Assembly: GCF_020149935.1 (NCBI RefSeq)
Contig: NZ_CP083757.1
Location: 3,559,501-3,623,500 of the forward strand
Direction: 5' to 3'
Length of the DNA: 64,000 nt
From: Marinilongibacter aquaticus
GTDB lineage: Bacteria; Bacteroidota; Bacteroidia; Cytophagales; Spirosomataceae
A program made the translations under genes and the position numbers. Of this stretch, positions 44,518 to 52,256 are shown one piece after another (position 1 is the first letter of the stretch; every line of letters starts with the position of its first letter). Under the pieces are notes generated by a model, which made no database searches, was not told where the DNA came from, and saw nothing but the letters and a program-made list of their open reading frames with translations.

Positions 44518-46092
44518 TTATTCAGGCAATACGGCCGTGTCGTCGTCGTATTTTTTGATCAGGTTTTTCAATTCCGTTTTCAGCCTTTCGGTTGTTTCTT
44601 CCATGCCTTCTTTTCCGTAAAGGTTATGCAATTCGTTCGGATCGTTGTCCAAATCAAATAGCTCCCAATCCTTTATGTCGTAGTAATACATGAGCTTGTA
44701 ACGATTGGTGCGTACGCCCAAATGACGTGGCACGTGGTGCCAACCTCCACCTTGATAATAATGATAGTAAATGGAGTTTCGCCATTCTAGATTGGGGTCT
44801 ACGGTAAGCATTTTTTTCAATGACTCGCCTTGCATGTCTTCGGGAACCGGCTGGCCGACAAAATCGAGTATTGTGGGAGCCAAATCCACATTTTGCACCA
44901 ATTTCGATGTACGCTGACCCGCTTTGATATGTTCGGGGTAGCGAACAATAAGCGGTGTCGTAAAGGAAGGTTCGTACATGAAGCGTTTGTCATACCAACC
45001 GTGTTCGCCAGTGTAAAAACCTTGGTCTGAGGTATAGATGACAATTGTGTTTTTATCCAGTCCGTTTTCTTTCAGGTAGTCCATTACACGGCCGATGTTG
45101 TCATCCACAGATTGCACCGTTCTCGTGTAGTCGTTCATGTAGCGGTTGTACATCCATTGGGCTAGGTCTTTGCCTTTGGGCTTTTTTTCATAAAAATCTT
45201 TTATGATTGGTTCATAATATTCGTCCCAAGTGGCTTTTTGTTCAGGAGTAAGGTCTTCGTACATGTTTTTCCATGCACCGGCCATATTGGCTTCGGCCAA
45301 TCCACCTGTGCCGGGGTCTTCGGCTTTTGTGAAAACCGGAAGTTTCATGTCCGACGACCAATACATATTTTCCACTCGCATATCTTGTCCTTTTGCTCCT
45401 TCACGTCCTTCGTAATCATCGAAGAAAGTTTCTGGCAATGGGTAGAATTTTTCGGTATACGCTTTTAAGTATTTCGCTTCGGGCATCCAGTTGCGGTGCG
45501 GAGCTTTGTGATGGAGCATCAAGAAAAAGGGTTTTTTCTCTTCTTTTTTCCGGCCGATAAAATCCAAAGCGAGATCGGTAATCAAATTTGTGGCATAGCC
45601 CTCCACTTTCGTGGTGTCTTCGTTTGAATTGACAAATCGGGGATTGTAATATTCGCCTTGTCCTAATAAAATATTGTATTCGTCGAAACCTTGGGGTTTG
45701 GAAACCAAATGCCATTTTCCCATTACTGCGGTAGCGTAACCCGCCTTTTGCATGTATTTGGCCAATGTCGCTTGGTCGCCATTGAAAGTATCGTGATTGG
45801 ATTTGAATCCATTTTTATGGCTGAATTTTCCTGTCAGAAATACGGCTCGGCTCGGTCCGCAAATCGAATTCGTTACATACGCTCTGTCGAAAAGCACACC
45901 TTCATGTGCCAGTTCATCGAGATGAGGAGTCTGCATCAGCGTGTCTCCATAGGCACTGATTGCTCTTTTGGCATGGTCATCGCTCATGATGAACAAAATA
46001 TTGGGCTTTTCGGCTTCTTCCGCTGTCTCTTGGCAGGAGAAAAAAGCAAAAACACCGCACACAAGGCAGAGTAAGGCTATAGGTTTTATCAT
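44518..46092 (-). CDS. Sulfatase lipoprotein (S1 family)
   Basis: The 524-residue protein has a lipoprotein signal (MIKPIALLCLVCGVFAFFSC, Cys20) and a complete sulfatase core. Metal-binding residues are in IMSDDHAKRA, and the formylglycine signature is CGPSR at Cys78. Later segments GKWHLVSK, HHKAPHRNWMPE and SDQGFYTGEHGWYDKRFMYE are typical of sulfatases in the N-acetylglucosamine-6-sulfatase neighbourhood (S1_11-like), but the substrate is only a guess. It is anchored by a lipid, unlike the soluble sulfatase at 38329. No sulfatase-maturing enzyme gene is nearby. Confidence 0.9.
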   Translation of the reverse strand: MIKPIALLCLVCGVFAFFSCQETAEEAEKPNILFIMSDDHAKRAISAYGDTLMQTPHLDELAHEGVLFDRAYVTNSICGPSRAVFLTGKFSHKNGFKSNHDTFNGDQATLAKYMQKAGYATAVMGKWHLVSKPQGFDEYNILLGQGEYYNPRFVNSNEDTTKVEGYATNLITDLALDFIGRKKEEKKPFFLMLHHKAPHRNWMPEAKYLKAYTEKFYPLPETFFDDYEGREGAKGQDMRVENMYWSSDMKLPVFTKAEDPGTGGLAEANMAGAWKNMYEDLTPEQKATWDEYYEPIIKDFYEKKPKGKDLAQWMYNRYMNDYTRTVQSVDDNIGRVMDYLKENGLDKNTIVIYTSDQGFYTGEHGWYDKRFMYEPSFTTPLIVRYPEHIKAGQRTSKLVQNVDLAPTILDFVGQPVPEDMQGESLKKMLTVDPNLEWRNSIYYHYYQGGGWHHVPRHLGVRTNRYKLMYYYDIKDWELFDLDNDPNELHNLYGKEGMEETTERLKTELKNLIKKYDDDTAVLPE

Positions 46093-46168
46093 GATTTTGA
46101 AAAAGGTTTAGAAGATAAAAGTAGCAATACTCAATTTGAAATGAAAATCGAGAGGGTGATGGAATGCA

Positions 46169-46756
46169 TTAAACCAGAGATTCGGTCTTTTTTCGCCGAT
46201 ACAGTCTTCGCCATATCCAGATCACGAAATACAAAATGATTATCCCTATAAAAATGGGCAGAAGAAAGGCGAGGATCGATAAGGTAGCCGAAAAGATGTT
46301 TTCAATGCTTGTCAGTATATTGTTGCCCAAACCTCCCGTGAATTTGGTGCTTCCCAAACGGAGCAGCGAAGTGCCAGCTTGAAAAGTGCCGGCCACGCTG
46401 CCGCCGGCTATGAGGGCGAGGCCCCATTTCCACATGGGGTCGTCGATTTGCAGAAAAGTGCCGGTCAACAGCGTACCCGCTACCACGGCCGATGGCATGG
46501 CGAGGGTATCGAGGAGGTTGTCGAGCACAGGAATATAATAAGCCCCCAGTTCGAGCAGGGTGGCAATGAGTAAAACCACTGTTGCGGGGGTATCGCTGAG
46601 CCAGGCCATGTTTTCGGCCACAGGGAACACGCCAAATTTTCCGGCTAAATTGGCTACCAACAAGGGCAAAAATACCCTGAAACCTGAAGCGGCACTCAAG
46701 GCGATTCCCAAACAGAGGGAGGGGAGGAATTGAAAAAGTTCGGTAGATTCGTTCAT
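46169..46756 (-). CDS. DUF4126-family integral membrane protein
   Basis: The ATG at 46756 (MNESTELFQFLPSLCLGIAL) gives 195 residues; a longer in-frame start would overlap the dnaX start region. It has about five hydrophobic helices and the AASGFRVFLPLLVANLAGKFG segment of DUF4126 proteins, with a basic tail. The family is of unknown function, and nothing in its neighbours indicates a role. It is divergent from dnaX, with a 122 nt gap that holds the dnaX promoter. Confidence 0.8.
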   Translation of the reverse strand: MNESTELFQFLPSLCLGIALSAASGFRVFLPLLVANLAGKFGVFPVAENMAWLSDTPATVVLLIATLLELGAYYIPVLDNLLDTLAMPSAVVAGTLLTGTFLQIDDPMWKWGLALIAGGSVAGTFQAGTSLLRLGSTKFTGGLGNNILTSIENIFSATLSILAFLLPIFIGIIILYFVIWIWRRLYRRKKTESLV

Positions 46757-46864
46757 GATAGGCGAATTTATGCTTTTATATGTAATATGTGTTAATGCTT
46801 GAATGGAAGTGGCGTATATTTTCCTTTGTTGAAAATTACTTTCAATAGACAAGCCATTCTTTCC

Positions 46865-46872
46865 TATCTTTG
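46865..46872 (+). promoter_or_regulatory. Predicted -7 element of dnaX
   Basis: TATCTTTG matches TAnnTTTG and ends 6 nt before the ATG at 46879, implying a leaderless or near-leaderless mRNA. No exact TTG is present at the right distance. Confidence 0.45.
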
Positions 46873-46878
46873 TCGGCA

Positions 46879-48563
46879 ATGGAACAATTCGTTGTATCAG
46901 CTCGCAAGTACCGTCCCGCCACCTTCGATTCTGTGGTAGGACAAGGGCACATCACCACTACTCTGAAAAATGCCATCAAGACAGGGCATTTGGCTCAAGC
47001 GTTTTTGTTTTGTGGTCCAAGAGGGGTAGGTAAAACCACCTGTGCTCGTATTTTGGCCAAAACCATAAATTGCCAGCAGGTGACAGAGGATACTGAACCT
47101 TGCAACGAATGTACAAATTGCAAGAATTTCGGTTTGAATGCCTCTTTCAATATTCATGAATTGGATGCAGCTTCAAACAATTCGGTCGAAGATATCCGTA
47201 ACTTGATCGATCAGGTGCGATTTCCACCACAGGACGGTAAGTTTAAAGTGTACATCATCGATGAGGTGCACATGCTGTCTTCGGCTGCATTCAACGCCTT
47301 CTTGAAAACCTTGGAAGAGCCTCCTTCCTATGCCATATTCATTTTGGCGACCACGGAGAAGCATAAGATACTGCCTACAATCTTGAGTAGATGCCAAGTT
47401 TTTGATTTCAACCGTATCCAGATTAAGGATATGGCGGGGCATTTGCAAAACATTGCCGAAAAGGAAGGCATAGAGGCTGAACCCGAAGCCTTGGAGTTGA
47501 TCGCTCAAAAGGCAGACGGTGGGCTACGGGATGCCTTGAGTATGTTTGACCTGAATGTGACATTTTCGACGGACAAAAAGCTGGTTTATACCGAGGTTCT
47601 CGAGAATTTGCATGTATTGGATTATGATTATTATTTCAAACTGACCGAAGCACTGTATTCCGCAGACTTGTCGGAAGCCTTGCTCTTGTTCAATGAGATT
47701 TTGAACAAAGGTTTCGATGGACATCAGTTTGTGACAGGCTTGAACGAGCACTTCAGAAATTTATTGGTCAGTAAAGACAGCCGTACAGTCGACTTGATGG
47801 AAGTGCCCGAATCTGTGAAGCAGAAATACATTGAACAGAGTAAAAAAGTATCTACATCTTATTTGCTCTCGGCTTTGAGCGTCGGGAATGCCATTGATCT
47901 GCATTATAAAGCCGCCAAAAATCAAAGGTTGCATGTGGAAATTGGGCTGATGAAAATGGCCAGTATTTCTAAGGTCTTGGATTTGAACAACATTCAAGAA
48001 GAGGGGGAGGAGAAAAAAAAAAGCCTGAGCCAAACGGTATAAAATCAGCACCGGAGCAAAGCAGCCAATCTCGACCGCTGAGGAAAAAGCCTAAAATTTC
48101 ACGTTTAAAATCTACAGTCGATTTGGAAATCGAGCCTGCAGCACGCGAAGCTGTTGGGCAAACGACGGCACAGCCTTCGGAAAGTTTACAGGTACAGGAG
48201 AAAGATGAAATTGAATTTGGCGAAGCCCAAGTCTCGATGGCCTTGAAAGCCTGTGGAAAGATTTTCAAGAAGCAAACCGAACAGCAAATTTTAAAGAGTG
48301 CTTTTGTGCTCGAAAATAAACGGGTAACTCTGCAATTGGTAAACCAGACGCTTCTGGATTTTTACCAAGAAATGAAACAGGACATTCTCGATTTTCTGAG
48401 AAAAGAAATAGGTTCTTCACAGCTTCAAATTGAAGCAATTTTGGTGGCCGCGAAATCTGAAGCAAAGCCGAGAACAGAGCAGGAAAAATTCACAGCTATG
48501 GTAGAGAAAAATCCAGCCCTCAAATTGCTCAAAGACGAGCTGGGACTGGATTTGATATACTAA
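46879..48563 (+). CDS. dnaX: DNA polymerase III gamma/tau subunit, two frames joined at an A10 run
   Basis: From ATG 46879 the first frame encodes 387 residues and stops at 48042. It holds the AAA+ clamp-loader domains: Walker A GPRGVGKT (46-53), zinc cysteines Cys65, Cys75, Cys78, Cys81, and DEVH (128-131). Just before the stop is a run of ten A (48013-48022) after a purine-rich GAGGGGGAGGAG. In the -1 frame the sequence reads KKKKPEPNGIKSAP and stays open to 48563, ending LKLLKDELGLDLIY, a plausible tau C-terminus. A slip of one base at the A run would give about 561 residues. So a short (gamma-like) and a long (tau-like) product are likely, as in E. coli and Thermus dnaX; a sequencing error in the A run is the alternative. 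Confidence 0.9.
48001..48023 (+). promoter_or_regulatory. dnaX: Slippery A10 run and SD-like enhancer in dnaX
   Basis: GAGGGGGAGGAG at 48001-48012 is directly followed by A10 (48013-48022) and G. It resembles the E. coli dnaX arrangement, in which an AGGGAG element lies upstream of A AAA AAG. The zero frame ends at TAA 48040-48042; the -1 frame is open to 48563. Slippage could be translational or transcriptional. Confidence 0.65.
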
Positions 48564-48687
48564 CTTAACTAACCAAAACTGTATGAAGATTAATTTGTGA
48601 CCCGAAGCGTCAAACTAAAATCCCCAGTTCTCAATTATTTATATATCCGAGACAGATTTGGTTTTGTAACCTTTTCCAGAAAAAAAA

Positions 48688-50412
48688 TTATTGATTTTCA
48701 TTTTGCCCGTATCGCACGCGTATCAAAATGCCCTCGTCGAGTGTGTATTCGCCCTTTTCAGTCTTAAAAGGAAGTTTGTAATGTCCTTCGGTCAGCACCC
48801 CTAATTTGAAAGTATTTCCGAAATGTGGATACGAGGGCGTATCGCCCAGCAGCATCGGTACGTGCATATCGCCTTGATATGTATTGACGGTTACGCTGTG
48901 GTCTGCTTCGCGAGTGAAGGTTGTTGTTACGGTAAAATGCCCGCCAGTCGAATTTCTTGTCACAATGTAGCGATCAATGGTTTGTCCGGCATCTTGAGTG
49001 AAATCCATGATGAAATCTTTCGGAGCACTGAAATAATCGATTTTTGTCGCTTCTACATACCGGTTGCTGTATTCTTCATTGAATCGACCCGAAGAGACAT
49101 TGTATTGCCACGAGCCGCCATTGATGCGGTAGCCGAGGTTGGGCAGGTCTTCTTTAAGATACATCAAATAGGTGTCGTAGTTTGTACTTACGTTGCCGCC
49201 AATAAATGTGGCCAAGAAAAAGGGGCTATCGATATTGGCATAATTTGTAATCGGGCTTAGCGTTGGAAGATACGTGTCTTCTTCTCCGATATAGCTCTTG
49301 ATTTCGGATGTGCGTACATCGGCGTAAATGGGGCAACCTTCTGCCGTACGCAGAGATACGTTTACTGGATTTTCGTAGGCTTCTCTATAGGCCCAGAGGT
49401 AGCGGTCCGAATCGTCGTCTTTGCCAATTTTGGTCATTTTCTTCCAACCTTCGCTATCAAAAGTTTTGTACTCGGGCTGGGTCACGGCGAAAACTGTGCC
49501 CACCAATTCGTTTTGATACGCATTGGCATACAAATGCGGGATGTTACCGGTATGGTTTTGAAAATCTTCACATTGCACTTGTTCAGAAGGCGACGTATAG
49601 TCTTCTGAGGTATTTAGACAAACTTGAATATTGGCTTCGAAAACATCGGAGCTTTCGGTCTCAAAGCCGGGCAACAATACGATGTTGTGTCCACCAATCG
49701 CAGAAAATGTTTTTGATGAGCCATCTGGATTCACAGTTTCGGCCGTCAATTTGGTGCTGAGCGTGACAGAGTTAGAAGCGTTTTGGTTTTGTTCCGTTAT
49801 AGTTGACTGATCCAAGTTGATGTCGTCTGGGCAGAAGTACGAATACCGCACTTTTCCACCCGTCGGTTGCCGCAATTGCACGGTCGTATGAGCGTTGGAA
49901 AAGTTCGTAATTAAGAGCAAGTAGTATTCTCCTACTTGGGCATTTTCGATCGTCAGTTCGGTATGGTTGGCCGTATAGTCGCAGCTTACTGGGAAATTGC
50001 TGAGCGTTTCGCAGCTGTTGGTGAGGTCCTGGTCAGCTATTGGCCCCCAAATGGCCGCATCGATATCGTAGTTTTCCGAATTGCTGATTTTAAAATCCAA
50101 AGTCCCGCCTTCCGTAATACGGACCAACACCCACTTCTGGTTGTAGTATTTCAATAAGCAACCGGCTTCGAAGTCCGCAGGCATCGTATAGCATTGAGCG
50201 TTATCTACGATGGCCTCAAAATCGAAATTATTGGTGGCAATCAAATGGTCGCGATTGACAGGAAATAGATTACAGGCCAACTGGCAAGAATCGTAAATGG
50301 TCTGTACAAATTGAGTATCGCGAATCGGAACTTTTTTATCTTGAGCGTGGACTTGAAAAAATACAAAATTGGCGAGCACAAGCAGCCAAGTAAATAAGCC
50401 TTTATATTTCAT
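48688..50412 (-). CDS. Secreted protein with 3-coathanger-like domain
   Basis: The 574-residue protein has a signal peptide (MKYKGLFTWLLVLANFVFFQVHA), an early module with Ca/carbohydrate-type beta strands, a segment VTLSTKLTAETVNPDGSSKT, then GGHNIVLLPGFETESSDVFE, that resembles the coathanger-stack domain, and a C-terminal half of unknown fold with YWAYRE-like and VTTTFTREADHSVTV patterns. It is probably a surface or extracellular protein. It stands alone, convergent with dnaX and divergent from the sigma-factor gene. Confidence 0.65.
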   Translation of the reverse strand: MKYKGLFTWLLVLANFVFFQVHAQDKKVPIRDTQFVQTIYDSCQLACNLFPVNRDHLIATNNFDFEAIVDNAQCYTMPADFEAGCLLKYYNQKWVLVRITEGGTLDFKISNSENYDIDAAIWGPIADQDLTNSCETLSNFPVSCDYTANHTELTIENAQVGEYYLLLITNFSNAHTTVQLRQPTGGKVRYSYFCPDDINLDQSTITEQNQNASNSVTLSTKLTAETVNPDGSSKTFSAIGGHNIVLLPGFETESSDVFEANIQVCLNTSEDYTSPSEQVQCEDFQNHTGNIPHLYANAYQNELVGTVFAVTQPEYKTFDSEGWKKMTKIGKDDDSDRYLWAYREAYENPVNVSLRTAEGCPIYADVRTSEIKSYIGEEDTYLPTLSPITNYANIDSPFFLATFIGGNVSTNYDTYLMYLKEDLPNLGYRINGGSWQYNVSSGRFNEEYSNRYVEATKIDYFSAPKDFIMDFTQDAGQTIDRYIVTRNSTGGHFTVTTTFTREADHSVTVNTYQGDMHVPMLLGDTPSYPHFGNTFKLGVLTEGHYKLPFKTEKGEYTLDEGILIRVRYGQNENQ

Positions 50413-50970
50413 TTTGGTACTCAGTGAAGCCCACGCCGACCTAAATAGGACCGACTGGCCTCAATACTTTTTAACTTTAGAGGAAATCATTGCCGCAAAA
50501 GTAGTGCATTCTATTGAAATTCAATAGCTTTATGATTCCCTAACCGTGATGCATATATGACCTAAAAGTCGAAAAGGCTGTGAAAAATATTCCGCATTTG
50601 TAATCGGTAATTTGTTCGCTGTCGCAAAAGTTTTAATCTTGCACTTGGAAAAGTTCAATTTTTTTTGATCCATCAAATGGACTTCTATTTTGTGCCAAAC
50701 AGAGCCTGAAAGCTTGTCTGTTGTGCTTTTCTTCATTTGCAGATTTCAGAAAAAAGGTATGATGATATAGAAAAATAAGGGGAGGAGAATTTGTGGGGAA
50801 ATTGTTCCTCACAGGGATTGTGAATTGTTGATAAGAGAATCGTTAATTTTTCTTAAAAAAGTTTTCCACAGGTGTTTTTTGTCGCCCGTGTAGTAGAAAA
50901 AATGCTTTTTGCTTTTAATTCCATTTCCTTTAAATTTAATTTATTTAGCCATTAACTCTAGGCAGTTGAA
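50413..50970. other. 560 nt intergenic region upstream of the sigma factor gene
   Basis: AT-rich, with no convincing gene or complete promoter. A short minus-strand frame (50530-50736) encodes 68 residues with no recognisable features and is not called. The region probably carries the control sequences of the secreted-protein gene and the sigma operon. Confidence 0.4.
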
Positions 50971-51558
50971 ATGAAAATGACAGATTCGGAGCTTGTTGAG
51001 GCGATTTTGAAAGGCGGGATTGACCAAAACAAGGCTATAGAATTCTTGTACGAGTCTTCCCGAGGGCAAATAGTCTCCTTTTTGGAAAAAGCTCGGTCTG
51101 TCGAATCTTCAAAAGAGCCTGAAGATGTGATCTGGGAAGGGATGGAAGCCTTAGTCGGCAATATATTGGAAGGGAAATTTGAAAAACGCCCCGGAACATC
51201 GATCCAAGGCTACTTTGCCACGATTGTCAAGAATATTTGGTACAAACACCTCAGTTCGGAAAAGGCCAGAAATAACCGCCAAAACATATACGGAGAAGAA
51301 ATGGATGGGGCAGAAGATGACGTGTCTTCACTCATTGCAGAGCACGAAACTTGGAACGAATACCTTGCCACATTTGATCTCGCAGGAAAAAACTGCAAGC
51401 GTATATTACAAATGGTCTACGGACTCGGATATACTATAAAAGAAACCGCTGAAGAGCTTGTTGCGGAAGGACTGTACGACAATGAACAGGTTGTACGAAA
51501 TGCGAAAAGCAAATGCTTAAAGAAAGTAGCCTTTCGATTGGCTCAGGTCAAGAAATAG
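50971..51558 (+). CDS. ECF-type RNA polymerase sigma factor
   Basis: This 195-residue protein has sigma region 2 (around KNKAIEFLYESSRGQIVSF and GYFATIVKNIWYKHLSSEK) and a region 4 helix-turn-helix (YTIKETAEELVAEGLYDNEQ, VRNAKSKCLKKV). It is a short ECF sigma without an extra domain. The next gene starts 3 nt after its stop and encodes a membrane protein of anti-sigma type, so an ECF/anti-sigma pair controlled by an envelope signal is likely. The genes it controls are not known; the convergent CHAT-protease operon is a candidate. Confidence 0.85.
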   Translation: MKMTDSELVEAILKGGIDQNKAIEFLYESSRGQIVSFLEKARSVESSKEPEDVIWEGMEALVGNILEGKFEKRPGTSIQGYFATIVKNIWYKHLSSEKARNNRQNIYGEEMDGAEDDVSSLIAEHETWNEYLATFDLAGKNCKRILQMVYGLGYTIKETAEELVAEGLYDNEQVVRNAKSKCLKKVAFRLAQVKK

Positions 51559-51561
51559 CTT

Positions 51562-52230
51562 ATGAAAGAAAGAGACGAAACCGAACTACTAGAGAATTAT
51601 CTTTTTGGTCGCTTGGCCGAAGATAAAAGAGCAGACCTAGAAAGCCGCTTGGATACGGAAAGCGAGCTAGCCACCCAGTTGGAAGATTTGAGGCGGTTGC
51701 GTGCGGTAGCCCAACGATTCGATCTTCGACAAAGAATTAAAGCGGTTCAGGCTGAAAAACTCAGAGAGTGGTCTGAGCCGGCTGTGAAAATTCATCGGTC
51801 CAAAGGGAAATTGCTAAAACTTTGGCCTCAATTGGTGGGTTCAGCAATAGCGGCAAGTGTAATTTTTACCCTGTATATGGGGCAGGCGGATTTCCAACTA
51901 CCTGATACGGTAAGCCTAAAAATGCGGGGTACTACAGACAATGACGAGCTTGCACAGTCTTTGGCGTTTCAGCAATATCTTCATGCTCAAGAGGCTTTAT
52001 TGAATGGTCAATTTGAGACGGCAGCCGAAAACTTCGATCATGTAAAAGACAGCCCAGAAATTCGACGATATTATAAAGATGCTTCTTTGTGGTTTGAAGC
52101 AGTGGCTACCTCAGAATTCGACGAAGAGAAAAGCGAGGCACTGTTGCAGGAAATTGAAAGCCGCACCGATTTTGAATACCCGCTTTCTTGGGTAGAAAAA
52201 ATGAAATTGAAAGTGCGACTTTGGTTTTAA
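51562..52230 (+). CDS. Membrane protein, probable anti-sigma factor
   Basis: The 222-residue protein has a charged cytoplasmic N-terminal part (1-85) with ENYLFGRLAEDKRADLESRL, one transmembrane helix (about 88-106) and a periplasmic helical part (110-222) resembling TPR units (QYLHAQEALLNGQFETAAEN). The layout and 3 nt spacing after an ECF sigma gene fit a membrane anti-sigma factor. No zinc-binding HxxxCxxC signature is seen. A terminator follows. Confidence 0.65.
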   Translation: MKERDETELLENYLFGRLAEDKRADLESRLDTESELATQLEDLRRLRAVAQRFDLRQRIKAVQAEKLREWSEPAVKIHRSKGKLLKLWPQLVGSAIAASVIFTLYMGQADFQLPDTVSLKMRGTTDNDELAQSLAFQQYLHAQEALLNGQFETAAENFDHVKDSPEIRRYYKDASLWFEAVATSEFDEEKSEALLQEIESRTDFEYPLSWVEKMKLKVRLWF

Positions 52231-52256
52231 AAAAAGGGTTTTAAGCCCTTTTTTTT
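52229..52256. terminator. Bidirectional terminator between the sigma operon and the CHAT gene
   Basis: AAAAAAAGGG (52229-52238) pairs with CCCTTTTTTT (52246-52255) around a short loop. The stem contains the last codons and stop of the CHAT gene and begins at the anti-sigma stop codon. Confidence 0.75.

Noticed and set aside
50530-50736. 68-residue minus-strand frame upstream of the sigma factor
   Set aside because: No motif, no start context and AT-rich intergenic surroundings.
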